Part shown: positions 52,785 through 61,775 of the stretch, piece after piece | How positions within the stretch are numbered: position 1 is the first letter of the stretch | Layout of the letters: the number at the start of each line of letters is the position of its first letter | NCBI GenBank assembly: GCA_003023725.1 | Contig: PXYT01000010.1 | Location: 1-64,000, forward strand | Direction of reading: 5' to 3' | From: Sulfobacillus benefaciens | GTDB lineage: Bacteria > Bacillota > Sulfobacillia > Sulfobacillales > Sulfobacillaceae | DNA: 64,000 nucleotides | Program-made: the position numbers and the translations under genes | The notes under the pieces: generated by a model | What the model was told of the DNA's origin: nothing | Seen by the model: the letters and a program-made list of their open reading frames with translations, nothing else | Database searches by the model: none

Positions 52785-54674
52785 ATCTGCGGAATAGCAG
52801 GGATATGGCATCGGGAACGTCCTGTACAAGCCGGGGATCTGACGGGTATGCTCAACGCAATGATCCATCGCGGCCCTGATGATGAGGGGCGATTTACCGA
52901 CCGCAACATGGGATTCGGTATGCGGCGTCTGGCTGTCATCGATGTTCTTCACGGGAAGCAGCCCTATTTTTCGGAAGACGGCAAAATTGTTGCGGTGTAT
53001 AACGGTGAGCTATACAATTATCCGGAACTGAAAACGGTTGTCGAATCCATGGGTCACCGCTTGAACAGTCATGCGGACGGAGAAGTTCTTGTACACTTGT
53101 ATGAGGAATTCGGGATGAAGTTTTTGGAACATTTGTCTGGAATGTATGCTTTTGCTCTGTGGGATCGAAAAGCGCACCGTCTGATTATAGCTCGGGACCG
53201 TATTGGACAGAAGCCTTTGTATCTGTACGAAACAGCCGATATGTTGGCCTTTTCTTCGGAATTGAAATCTTTTACCTATTTGAACGGTTTTCACTTTGAA
53301 GTCGACCCCAAAATGATTCCCAGTTATTTAGGGCATCGTTTTGTGCCGGCTCCCCATACGCTGGTCAAGAATGTGACCAAACTGCGGCCCGGGGAAGTGA
53401 TGGTGATTCACCATGATGGGCGGAAACAGCGATGGCAATACTGGACCCCGGCGATCAAGGAACCGGAATCCATGCTGCAGATGACGTATTGGGCTGATCG
53501 ACTTCATGGTTTATTGGTCGACGTGGTTCGGGGGCATATGGCATCCGATGTCCCGTTGGGCGTTTTTCTGTCGGGAGGTTTGGATTCCAGCATCCTCACC
53601 GCAATTCAGGCGGGCTCCCTCAAGCGTCCGGTTGAGGCATGGTCGGCTACATTTCCCGCCAAATATCCGGGATACGACGAATTTTCGTGGGCCGAAAAAG
53701 TCGCACAGGCTTATGGAGTGAAATTGCACCGGGTGAATGTGGATTTGGCGATTACACCGGAACGCGTGCGGGAATTGGCGTATGTTTTGGATGAACCTAT
53801 GGCGGATCCTACCGTACTTCCTCTCGATGGCGTGGCCAAGGCGGCAGCAGAACAGGAAACGGTGATGATATCCGGCGAAGGAGCCGACGAAATTTTTGCC
53901 GGCTATGCAGGATATGGTGAGGCACAAAGTATGGCCTGGTTGAGGCGAGTCCCCTTTTGGGCGCGAAAATTCTGGGTTCGCAACGCCTGGCCCGGGGCCA
54001 ATGCCTTTCGCCGGGCTGCCGAGCCAATTTCAGCTCGTTACCGCGGGGTCGGATTTACTTTTAGTCCCGAGGAACAGCGCGGCATTCTGAAACCGGAGTG
54101 GGCCCAGCCGGATCGTCCGGGAGCCGTAGAGGAATATTGGGAAACTCACGCACACCTTCCCGATCTGCAGGTGATGCAAGGCTTTGATGTGCAGTGGTTT
54201 CTTCCGGACGATGTTCTCTTGAAAGCAGACCGTATTGGCATGCACCACAATTTAGAAATTCGTGTGCCATTTTGTGACCATGAGGTCGTCGAGTTAGCAC
54301 TGAGCCTGCCCTTGGCTTTTCGCCGTTACGGGAAAAACGATAAGCGGGTGCTGCGCGAAGTCGCCAAACGGGTATTGCCTGCCGATATCGTCAAGAGACC
54401 CAAGCAAGGGTTTCCTACACCCTTGACGGATCTGTTGGCGGGACCCCTGCATGATATCGCCTGGGAAACTCTGACCGGTGACACAGCCTTGACTCAAGAA
54501 TGGTTCAACCTCAAGGCGGTTCATCGGTTATTGGCCGATATGGGACCTGGCCGTGGGACCACGTCAAGGCAAATTTATTCATTGCTGATGCTCGAATTGT
54601 GGGCAGAGGAAATGAACGCGAAGGTACGGGAAGCTCAGCAACGGGGTTATTCATCCTCAGCCTTTTGGTCATGA
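52785..54674 (+). CDS. asnB: Asparagine synthetase (glutamine-hydrolysing)
   Basis: Makes asparagine from aspartate, glutamine and ATP. An N-terminal class II glutaminase domain (about 1-200) carries CGIAG, RGPDDEG and YNGELYN. The synthetase domain has the ATP pyrophosphatase loop FLSGGLDSSILTA and ISGEGADEIFAGY. The nucleophilic Cys must be at position 2 after Met removal, so initiation is placed at ATC 52785, directly before the Cys codon, with TGAGGTGG five bases upstream. The alternative is ATG 52764 with a seven-residue extension to be processed. About 629 residues. The 3' end overlaps a convergent gene by 28 bases. Confidence 0.93.
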   Translation: MCGIAGIWHRERPVQAGDLTGMLNAMIHRGPDDEGRFTDRNMGFGMRRLAVIDVLHGKQPYFSEDGKIVAVYNGELYNYPELKTVVESMGHRLNSHADGEVLVHLYEEFGMKFLEHLSGMYAFALWDRKAHRLIIARDRIGQKPLYLYETADMLAFSSELKSFTYLNGFHFEVDPKMIPSYLGHRFVPAPHTLVKNVTKLRPGEVMVIHHDGRKQRWQYWTPAIKEPESMLQMTYWADRLHGLLVDVVRGHMASDVPLGVFLSGGLDSSILTAIQAGSLKRPVEAWSATFPAKYPGYDEFSWAEKVAQAYGVKLHRVNVDLAITPERVRELAYVLDEPMADPTVLPLDGVAKAAAEQETVMISGEGADEIFAGYAGYGEAQSMAWLRRVPFWARKFWVRNAWPGANAFRRAAEPISARYRGVGFTFSPEEQRGILKPEWAQPDRPGAVEEYWETHAHLPDLQVMQGFDVQWFLPDDVLLKADRIGMHHNLEIRVPFCDHEVVELALSLPLAFRRYGKNDKRVLREVAKRVLPADIVKRPKQGFPTPLTDLLAGPLHDIAWETLTGDTALTQEWFNLKAVHRLLADMGPGRGTTSRQIYSLLMLELWAEEMNAKVREAQQRGYSSSAFWS

Positions 54675-54928
54675 TTCTGACCGGAGAGCGAAATCAGGCT
54701 CTGCAATTGACGGACCGGGGATTTGGGAGGACCCAGGCGCCTGTTGGTTTCATAGCCCATGGCTGACCGGGCTTCACGCAGTATCATGCGAACTTTTTCC
54801 TCTGCAGCCTGAAGGCGATAGATGTGAAAGTCGCAGTATTCGATCGACGCGTGGACAAATGCCTGTTCCGCGAGATTTCGTTCCCTTACTGCTTCTTCGA
54901 GCGCTTCCTTCCATGCTTTCCAGGTCAT
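54647..54928 (-). CDS. DUF2508-like small helical protein
   Basis: 93 residues, largely one or two amphipathic helices (AFVHASIEYCDFHIYRLQ, then KVRMILREARSAM). This resembles the DUF2508 (YaaL-like) family, whose function is unknown, from memory. ATG 54928 has AAGGAGG. The C-terminal tail is polar and charged and overlaps asnB on the opposite strand. Confidence 0.68.
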   Translation of the reverse strand: MTWKAWKEALEEAVRERNLAEQAFVHASIEYCDFHIYRLQAAEEKVRMILREARSAMGYETNRRLGPPKSPVRQLQSLISLSGQNHDQKAEDE

Positions 54929-55386
54929 AATCTTGTCCTCCTTACATTGACTAATCGCCGCGTGCCCCGGCTGTGGGCAGGCGGCGTATCTGATTTCTGT
55001 TATATCCTATGCAAGCAATTCCCAAAGAAGACCTGGGAATTTGGGCATAAAACTTTGGGGCCTCAAAAGCTTCCCGGGAGACATCGGCCCGCCTCGCAGG
55101 GACTCGCCCATATTGCTCGCTCTGAACGAAGGAATGGTGGCTCGTAAAGACACGTGGGGAAGAAGGAGGAACATTGTTTCTGGGAAAGGGGTGGACCTCC
55201 TATGTCGGGACTTTTCCGGTGCACGGGGTGGCGAGAGATTGGCACTAGCACTTGTCTTAAAAGAGCATCTCGATATCTGGGAAGAAGGGCTGGAATACCG
55301 GCTATTTATCTCTAGGGCGGAACCACTTTTCAAGTGGAAGCCCCGGGGACGACTGTCCCCGGGGGATAAGTCACAGGATGGCAAAC
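54929..55386. other. 458-base gap with two tandem hairpins
   Basis: No convincing gene. Long open frames exist on both strands (55041-55397 plus, 55007-55384 minus), but they have no start signals or recognisable motif. Two adjacent hairpins lie at its right end: CCACTT-TTC-AAGTGG (55324-55338) and a perfect 10-bp stem CCCCGGGGAC-GACT-GTCCCCGGGG (55341-55364). The second is just beyond the stop of the minus-strand DsrE-family gene and may stabilise or end its transcript, although no T tract follows. AAGGAGG near 55163 precedes a 24-codon frame of doubtful meaning. Confidence 0.5.
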
Positions 55387-55728
55387 TTAGGGCTTAATGT
55401 ACGCCATACCTTGTTTCTGGCGCCTGACTAGCTCTCCTACAGCCGAGGGGACAATTTCTACACCTAAAATGAGTTGTTCGCTGCTAATCCCTTTGCCTCT
55501 CATGGTATTACGGCATACGGCGACTGTAACTCCCTCTTGCAGCAGTGTTTCCAATTCCGGTTTTAGAGCGGTTTCCCGGTCTACCACCATGGTGATGGCT
55601 TCGCCTTGAACAACAAGTTCAATAGGAATATCTGGCATTTCAGCGCGAAGATTCTCAATATTTTTGAGTGCACTGCGCTGTTTGTTCACTGACGCATCGT
55701 TGATGTGAAAAACGGCGCCCTGCTCCAT
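55387..55728 (-). CDS. DsrE-family protein
   Basis: About 113 residues of the DsrE/DsrF-like family. The segments IELVVQGEAITMV, GVTVAVCRNTMRGKGI and LGVEIVPSAVGELVRRQKQG match the family's conserved order, with a single Cys after the second strand as in many DsrE-like proteins. Family members include sulfur-transfer or thiol-binding proteins; this one could act in sulfur relay, which is inference. ATG 55728 is chosen over the longer frame; GGGGAGG is about 11 bases upstream. It is a single-gene unit. Confidence 0.85.
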   Translation of the reverse strand: MEQGAVFHINDASVNKQRSALKNIENLRAEMPDIPIELVVQGEAITMVVDRETALKPELETLLQEGVTVAVCRNTMRGKGISSEQLILGVEIVPSAVGELVRRQKQGMAYIKP

Positions 55729-55958
55729 GATGGTATTCGCCTCCCCATTTTTTGCTGTCAATGACTCTCCCAAGGCACACTCCAGGAAATTTTTTGTTCC
55801 GTCTTTAGCATATCATGGGGAAAAGGTGAGCCAGTCGTCTCCTGCCAATCCCATTGATTGGGGCCGAAAGACGGATCGGGGCACAAAAACCGATCCTGAC
55901 CAAACCGTGGTATAGTTTATTATAGAGCCATATAAATATTATGAGGTGAGGCCCATCC

Positions 55959-56444
55959 ATGCAAGAGCCGGATTTAACGCTAATTCGCCATTTAAAAAAT
56001 CATGGCAAGTTTGAAGAGGCCCGGGAACAATTGGCCCAATGGATGGAGGCAGAAGCCGATAACCCGTATCTTGAATTTGAAATGGGTTTGATTTTGGACG
56101 GGTTGGAAAGTCTTACTGACGCGATTGACTTTTATAACCGAGCCATGGAACACGACCCGCCTAACGCCTTAAAGCGGCGTATCTTCATTAGTCTTGCCAA
56201 TGATTTGCGCCTCAAGGGGAAAATCTATGACTCCCGCCAGTGGTTGGAACAGGCGCGCAAGGAATTCCCCCATGATATGGCCATTGACTTATTCTATGCG
56301 CTGTCTCTGTGGAAGGATGATGATCGCGGCAGCGCATTTCGTTTGGTATGGACTATGATTCTCAATGAGCCGACATTTAAGGATTTGGACCCGTACCGCA
56401 CGACATTGCGGCATTACAGCCGCCACTTTAACGACCGCCCGTAA
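55959..56444 (+). CDS. TPR-repeat protein
   Basis: 161 residues of tetratricopeptide-like helical repeats. Repeat units include GKFEEAREQLAQWMEAEADN, SLTDAIDFYNRAMEHDPPN and GKIYDSRQWLEQARKEFPHD. There is no signal peptide or membrane segment, so it is cytoplasmic. Probably a protein-interaction scaffold; the partner is unknown. ATG 55959 follows GAGGTGAG. Divergent from the DsrE-family gene. Confidence 0.8.
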   Translation: MQEPDLTLIRHLKNHGKFEEAREQLAQWMEAEADNPYLEFEMGLILDGLESLTDAIDFYNRAMEHDPPNALKRRIFISLANDLRLKGKIYDSRQWLEQARKEFPHDMAIDLFYALSLWKDDDRGSAFRLVWTMILNEPTFKDLDPYRTTLRHYSRHFNDRP

Positions 56445-56496
56445 TTGACGGAAGGGATAGATAATGGGGACAGACTCCCATGGTGGTGTGTTCCGC

Positions 56497-56539
56497 ATTC
56501 CCTATCCCCCGTATTGTTGAGATTCCCTACCCCGTATTG
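56497..56539. repeat. Near-duplicate at the 3' end of ppc
   Basis: ATTCCCTATCCCCCGTATTG (56497-56516) and ATTCCCTACCCCGTATTG (56522-56539) are nearly identical; the second contains the ppc stop codon. A further partial copy (GCATTCCC) follows inside the gene. This looks like a local tandem duplication of the gene end. Confidence 0.6.
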
Positions 56540-59139
56540 CGCATTCCCAGCGCAATGCCTTCCATGGTTTTTGCAATGAGCGGAAGCAATCCCTCATTTT
56601 GGGTTTCGCGATATTGCGCCAATAATTCTATTTGAACATAGTTCAGGGGATCGACATGCGGGTTGCGCCATCGGATAACGTCTTGCAACCGGGGCTGATC
56701 GTCCAGCAACTGTGAATGGCCGGTGATTGTGAGCAAGGCATCGTGCAGACGATTGTATTCGTCTTGAATGAGCGGCCAGAACTCTGCGGTTAATTTGGCG
56801 GGAACCAGGTCATGATACGCCATCGCGACATGGAGGTCAGATTTGACCAGAGCCAGTTCAAAATTGTGTATGCTTGTGGTCCAAAACGGCCACGTGTGAT
56901 ACCAATGCTTCAAAATCTCTGCTTTGCCTTCGTGTAATATTGCATGGAGAGCATGTCCCGCCCCATACCACCCGGGCAATAACATGCGGTTTTGTGTCCA
57001 CGAAAATACCCAGGGAATGGCGCGCAAGTCTTCCCAACGAAATTGTTCCCGCCACGACGGCCGAGATCCCCAGTTGAGGGCACTCATTTCCCGAATCGGG
57101 GTCACAGCCATAAAATATTCCCAAAAATCGGGATGGTTAATTAACTGACGATATCGCTGGAAAGCCATATTGGCTAACTGGTTCATCTCATCTACGGTGT
57201 TCGTGTCGGGATCGGCACTCGGAAACATGACCGCTCTGGCATGAGACACAACCATCAGTTCAAGGCTGCGGTAGGCAATCTTGGGCAGCAAAAATTTTTG
57301 GGAGAGCACTTCTCCTTGCTGAGTAATACGCAAGAAGCTTCTGACACTCGCGCTGGGCTGCCCGGTAATGGCATAGGATGTGGGGCCGCCTCCCCGTCCT
57401 AGCGCGCCTCCGCGTCCATGAAAAAAGCCCACGCGAAGTCGGTTTTCTCGAGCCCACTGGGTCAGAACGAGTTGGGCCTGGAATATGGCCCATGATGCCG
57501 TCAGGCTTCCCGCGTCCTTGGTGCTGTCCGAATAGCCCAACATCACTTCCTGATAGCTTTGACGTTTGGAGATATGATCTTTCCACAGACTGTCGTGATT
57601 CACCTTGTCCATTACGTTGCGGACGCCGTGCAAATCGTCCAGGGTTTCGACGACGGGAATAATATTGACAGACAGATAGGGATCGGTCAGGTGAATGAGA
57701 AAAAGCACGGCGAGAAGATCGCTCGCCTGATGCGCCATACTGACTAAATAATTGCGGATGCCTTCATTTCCCGAGACCCGCTGATAATGGGCCATGAGGT
57801 CCAATACGTCTTTCAGATCCTGAGTCACGGGGCTTTGGGGAACGAAGCGGGGCGGGTTGTTCCACGTCTCGTGAATCGCTGCAATACGTTCATCGTCGCT
57901 CCATTCCAGGTATTCCGGTCCGATAATTTCAGCCAGGGCTTGAGCATGCACCCGGCTGTGCTGGCGAATGTCCAAAGCAGCCAAATGCAAACCAAAGACG
58001 GAAATTTGCCGCAACAACACTCGGAGCTCGCGCGGCCAGCGGTTGGGATTCGGATCCCAATGATCGGCCAACTGCCGGATATCTTGCAAAAAGCTGTCGG
58101 TTGAGACGTATCCTCCGAGCCGATAGGCGAGCGTGACTTTAAGTTTTTCCGAAATTAATCCAATCATTTGGCGTAAAGGTTCTTGGGGATAGCGTTGTCG
58201 AAGATCTTCCGCCCGATCCAGGAATAAGCGTCCCGTAGAACTCAGCCACCGTTCTAAGAGTTCAGGATGATGAATGTACCGCGGATCCGCCGTGAGAGTC
58301 CGTTCCAATTCCGCCAGCGAATGCAGGTACAGTTCGATGGCCACTTCGTGATGCCTCTGCAGAGTTTTTTGTGTTACAGCCACGTCGACGAAAGGGTGAC
58401 CGTCTCGATCCCCGCCGACCCAAGAGTCAATAGCCCATGATACTGGTGTTCTCTGATTCAGTGCTGCGTCGAGGTCATCAAAAATCGTGGGAAGAGTATG
58501 AAAAAGTGACTGCCGAATATAATAGAGGCCCAGTTCCACTTCGTCCATTACGGTGGGACGTGCGGCACGCTGGTTCGGTGTGCGCCACAAAACACGCAAG
58601 AGCTCGGTTAGATCATGACGCCAACGGACATCAGAGGCGTTGAATTCAGGATGTTCCAGCAAATCCGCAATCTTGCGAATGTGTTGAAGGATGGTCCGTC
58701 TGGTGCTTTCCGTAGGATGCGAGGTCAGAACTAGGCGTCCTTCAACCTGTTCGGGGAAATGAGACGGCTGTTGCTCTCGAACCCGTTCCGCCAGCTCCCG
58801 GACGGACCCCCTTAAGGGGGTCGAGGCGGTGTGGCGGCGACGCTCCACCAGATTAATGCGGTGAAGATCTTCGGTCAAATTTTGCAAGCGAATTTGCTCG
58901 CTCAACAGACGTATGGTGCGATCAAGCACGTCGAACGTGGCGGGATTGATGTTGCCTCGCAGACGGTAAGGCACCTGTTCAACTCGTAATCGTTCGGCTA
59001 AGGCAAATGCTTCCTGCGACCTTTGGACCACGGGAGTCGTTTCTTCTTCCTGCACTACGTCATACAAAATGTCCCACAGCATTTGAACCGTGTTTTGCCA
59101 GCCTGGTAACTGAGAAGACGTTGACATCGGCATAACCAT
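56527..59139 (-). CDS. ppc: Phosphoenolpyruvate carboxylase
   Basis: Fixes bicarbonate onto PEP to form oxaloacetate. About 870 residues, in the short part of the bacterial range. Catalytic motifs are VLTSHPTESTRR, GYSDSTKDAGSLTASW and FFHGRGGALGRGGGP, and MLLPGWYGAGHAL is near the C-terminus. The frame extends to 59232, but ATG 59139 has AAGGGA at 8 bases, and the residues upstream of it are hydrophobic leader-like translation of the AT-rich gap. The likely promoter -10 is TATAAT at 59182-59177. It supplies oxaloacetate alongside ppdK. Confidence 0.95.
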   Translation of the reverse strand: MVMPMSTSSQLPGWQNTVQMLWDILYDVVQEEETTPVVQRSQEAFALAERLRVEQVPYRLRGNINPATFDVLDRTIRLLSEQIRLQNLTEDLHRINLVERRRHTASTPLRGSVRELAERVREQQPSHFPEQVEGRLVLTSHPTESTRRTILQHIRKIADLLEHPEFNASDVRWRHDLTELLRVLWRTPNQRAARPTVMDEVELGLYYIRQSLFHTLPTIFDDLDAALNQRTPVSWAIDSWVGGDRDGHPFVDVAVTQKTLQRHHEVAIELYLHSLAELERTLTADPRYIHHPELLERWLSSTGRLFLDRAEDLRQRYPQEPLRQMIGLISEKLKVTLAYRLGGYVSTDSFLQDIRQLADHWDPNPNRWPRELRVLLRQISVFGLHLAALDIRQHSRVHAQALAEIIGPEYLEWSDDERIAAIHETWNNPPRFVPQSPVTQDLKDVLDLMAHYQRVSGNEGIRNYLVSMAHQASDLLAVLFLIHLTDPYLSVNIIPVVETLDDLHGVRNVMDKVNHDSLWKDHISKRQSYQEVMLGYSDSTKDAGSLTASWAIFQAQLVLTQWARENRLRVGFFHGRGGALGRGGGPTSYAITGQPSASVRSFLRITQQGEVLSQKFLLPKIAYRSLELMVVSHARAVMFPSADPDTNTVDEMNQLANMAFQRYRQLINHPDFWEYFMAVTPIREMSALNWGSRPSWREQFRWEDLRAIPWVFSWTQNRMLLPGWYGAGHALHAILHEGKAEILKHWYHTWPFWTTSIHNFELALVKSDLHVAMAYHDLVPAKLTAEFWPLIQDEYNRLHDALLTITGHSQLLDDQPRLQDVIRWRNPHVDPLNYVQIELLAQYRETQNEGLLPLIAKTMEGIALGMRNTG

Positions 59140-59200
59140 GAACCACATCCCTTCGGTATGCGCTTTCGGGTGAATAATTATAAATAAATATAACATAAAT

Positions 59201-59248
59201 TTGCGGGAAACCCGCAACCGGGAGCGAGACAATTCCTGGTTGCGGGTT
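59201..59248. repeat. Three-arm inverted repeat between folE and ppc
   Basis: TTGCGGG (59201-59207), CCCGCAACC (59211-59219) and GGTTGCGGG (59238-59246) can form two mutually exclusive hairpins; the larger is extended to 11 bp (59209-59219 with 59238-59248). It lies just past the folE stop and before the ppc promoter. It may terminate folE or act on ppc. Confidence 0.6.
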
Positions 59249-59259
59249 GTGCAGTGCGG

Positions 59260-59919
59260 CTAACTCAAATTGAGCATGCGCAGGATTTCCTGCTGACGCG
59301 CACTGTCTTCGTATGCTCCGCGGGACGCCATGGTCACGGTTTTGCTTCCCGGTTTTTTAATGCCCCGCATGGTCATGCACAAGTGTTCCGCCTCAATCAC
59401 GACCATGACCCCTACCGCATCAAGATCATTTTCCAGGGTGTCGGCGATAATGTTGGTCATCCGTTCTTGGATCTGCGGGCGTTTGGCGACAATATCAACG
59501 AGTCGTGCTAATTTCGACAAGCCAGTGACAACGCCGTGACGAGGGAGATATGCCACATGTGCCTCGCCGAAAAAGGGAAGAAGATGATGCTCGCAGGAGG
59601 AATAAAAGGGGATATCCTTAACTAATACCACTTCATCGTGATCCACGTGAAAGCGGGCGGAGAGAACCTCAGACGGATCACGGTGAAGTCCGGAAAAAAT
59701 TTCTTCGTACATTCTTGCCACGCGGGCCGGGGTATCGTGCAAGCCTTCCCGGTCTGGGTTTTCCCCTATAGCTTCCAAAATCATCCGAACGGCCTGTTCA
59801 ACCTTTTCCCGGTTGACCAGCGATTCTTCAGAGTCGTCCTTCACCTCGGCTGCAGTCATGGCCAGGATAGTCTCTTTCGTTTCCGTAGTTGCTTTTTTCG
59901 GGCGCAAGGATTGTGACAT
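59260..59919 (-). CDS. folE: GTP cyclohydrolase I
   Basis: Converts GTP to dihydroneopterin triphosphate, the first step of folate and pterin synthesis. 219 residues. Zinc ligands and catalytic residues are in [12 protein letters not shown] and [29 protein letters not shown] and the RGAYEDS ending are also typical. ATG 59919 has GAAGGAA upstream. It has a polar N-terminal extension of about 35 residues. No other folate genes are adjacent. Confidence 0.97.
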   Translation of the reverse strand: MSQSLRPKKATTETKETILAMTAAEVKDDSEESLVNREKVEQAVRMILEAIGENPDREGLHDTPARVARMYEEIFSGLHRDPSEVLSARFHVDHDEVVLVKDIPFYSSCEHHLLPFFGEAHVAYLPRHGVVTGLSKLARLVDIVAKRPQIQERMTNIIADTLENDLDAVGVMVVIEAEHLCMTMRGIKKPGSKTVTMASRGAYEDSARQQEILRMLNLS

Positions 59920-60732
59920 TGCCTATTCCTTCTCTCTTCTGAACTGTTCATCTCCGGGAGACCTAAAACCTTGGTAAAATTCAATGCCCCTGAACTTTCA
60001 GGGACCTTCTCCATATCATTCTCTATGGTACCGCAAAATGGTTCTGGGAATCACCTGAAATCCAACCGTTTGTGATGAACGTCACGAAGAGGCTGGTAAG
60101 GAAGAGTGTTGAGCGAAAGTCAAGGAACAATAGTAAAGAGGCTGCGGAAATAGGCCGCGAAATACTTTGCTTCATCTGTCTTTTGTCGTCGAAGCGCGAT
60201 CTACGGCGAAAGAAATGGGAAAGGAATTGCAGGGATCGCAAGTGGTGTAGGAGCGAAATTTTTGGAACGAGAGAATGGAAAGTCACTACTGGCGCTCAAT
60301 GGTTCTTTCCTGCCATCATGCCGCTCATAAGTGTTGACCAAGTAGAGCATCCAGATTATCGGAACGGGTGAGGGCACTGGCATAGGAAAAAAATTAACGA
60401 AATAAAGTTGCGATCTCGCCGGATAAGGTGATTTGACGGGTAGAAGAGGGAGAATTACCTTGCATTGTGGTGCCTTGAAGTGTTCGATGGTCGGTATTGG
60501 CAATACGAGATGATTCGGACTGGCGTGGCATCCGGCGGTTTATACGAAGGCACCGGAGGCAGAGGAATACCGCATTGCCTCCGAAGAAATTTCCGCAGGG
60601 TTTTGAGGGGCGGTGGTAGTTCACGGCAGGGCTTCGCCACGGTATCCCCAAACAGCCCGGCACACGGGCCTTCTCTAGAAGAAAGAGCAAGGGAGGGAGC
60701 TTCTTCGGAAGCGATCAGCCGAACCGGGCTCT
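59920..60732. other. 813-base gap without a convincing gene
   Basis: Short frames on both strands lack ribosome binding sites and recognisable motifs. One perfect 8-bp hairpin occurs (CGGAGGCA 60554-60561 with TGCCTCCG 60576-60583), and a GCCCG/CGGGC pair lies near 60655-60670. Composition is ordinary. No tRNA-like cloverleaf or promoter of quality was seen; a degraded gene is possible. Confidence 0.4.
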
Positions 60733-61446
60733 TTAGGCGGTCTTGGGGCCTGTGTCACGGCTAATCGTCCGGACGACACCATCAATAGTGAGGGCGCCTT
60801 CGTGAAGGGCGCGGCTAAGCAGGGCTCCTCGGCATCCCGCTCGTGCCATCGTTAAGAGGTCTTGGTATTCACGTATCTGACCCGATGCCCAAATCGAAAT
60901 ACCATCACGAGTCCTGTCCTCAATGAAACGCAGAATATCGCCTGTGGCAAGAATGTCGGGACTGCGTGCGGTTAAAACCAATGTGTTAAGCCCCGCGTTA
61001 ATGGCGTTATGCAGACGCGCCCAAGGTAATCTGCCCCGGGTGACGTCTATGCTTCCCCATACATTCTGCGTTCCTAATGAACTCACGACCTTTTCCAGTA
61101 TCGCAGGAGAATCCAGCAACGAACCGACAACAAGGGGCGATATGCCGTAAGACAGGCGCTCTTTCGCAACGCCCAGAGAGTGGATGCCTCCGGCAAGGGA
61201 CATCCGGACTGGGAAGTTTTTCAATGCCAGCATTAATGCCGGAACGGCAGAGACCCGGTTGTTGACGGCGTCCAGATCGACGACATGAATTTGCGTCGCA
61301 CCTTGGCCTACCCAATGTAGGGCCAGGGACAAAGGATTTGACTCGATTCCGTGGCAGCGGACAAAGTGATCGCCCTCCCAACGAATTACCCGTCCTGAAG
61401 AAATATGGATGACGGGGATCACTTCGAATGTAATCTGACGGGACAT
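60733..61446 (-). CDS. HisA-like TIM-barrel protein with altered catalytic residue
   Basis: About 237 residues of the HisA/HisF family. Phosphate-binding and barrel segments are clear: HVVDLDAVN, SLAGGIHSLG, VGSLLDSP, ASGQIREYQDLL and SRALHEGALTID. In HisA the first catalytic Asp sits in PAIDL near the N-terminus; here the sequence is IPVIHISSGRV, so that Asp is His. The second Asp (GSIDVTRGR) is kept. It is therefore probably not a normal ProFAR isomerase. No histidine genes are nearby; folE is downstream on the same strand. ATG 61446 has GGAGGTG at 5 bases. Confidence 0.85.
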   Translation of the reverse strand: MSRQITFEVIPVIHISSGRVIRWEGDHFVRCHGIESNPLSLALHWVGQGATQIHVVDLDAVNNRVSAVPALMLALKNFPVRMSLAGGIHSLGVAKERLSYGISPLVVGSLLDSPAILEKVVSSLGTQNVWGSIDVTRGRLPWARLHNAINAGLNTLVLTARSPDILATGDILRFIEDRTRDGISIWASGQIREYQDLLTMARAGCRGALLSRALHEGALTIDGVVRTISRDTGPKTA

Positions 61447-61494
61447 CTTCACACCTCCAGAAAAAACTTCGGCTTGATATCCACTATATGTTAG

Positions 61495-61525
61495 ATTATA
61501 GCAAAATGCAAATAAATAATGTCAT
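61495..61525 (-). promoter_or_regulatory. Candidate promoter of the HisA-like gene
   Basis: On the minus strand: ATGACA (61525-61520), 19 bases, TATAAT (61500-61495), about 50 bases before the start. The AT-rich gap to the divergent lipid-kinase gene (61447-61775) also contains TATAAT on the plus strand at 61744-61749 without a clear -35. Confidence 0.55.
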
Positions 61526-61775
61526 GTTTTTACTAAAATATCGGCAAAATATTACCCTAATGATTCAATAAATGTCAGATTAGTGCTGCCAGGGAACAGT
61601 CTTAGCTTCTGCTGCCATCGACTGCCCAAGGGTGGTCGTTTGTGACTCGATTAAATTTACCTTTATTCGGAAAGGCTAGCACGGGGTAAAGTTCTGGGAT
61701 TTTTAAATAAGGATGCCAAGCATGTGTGGCATTTTCCGGGTAATATAATACTCACAATCCAGCATTTGATGGGCG

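Noticed and set aside
55041-55397. 118-residue plus-strand protein
   Set aside because: No start signal, no motif, and it runs antisense into the end of the DsrE-family gene.
60394-60690. 98-residue minus-strand protein downstream of the HisA-like gene
   Set aside because: No ribosome binding site and a low-quality translation with no recognisable fold.
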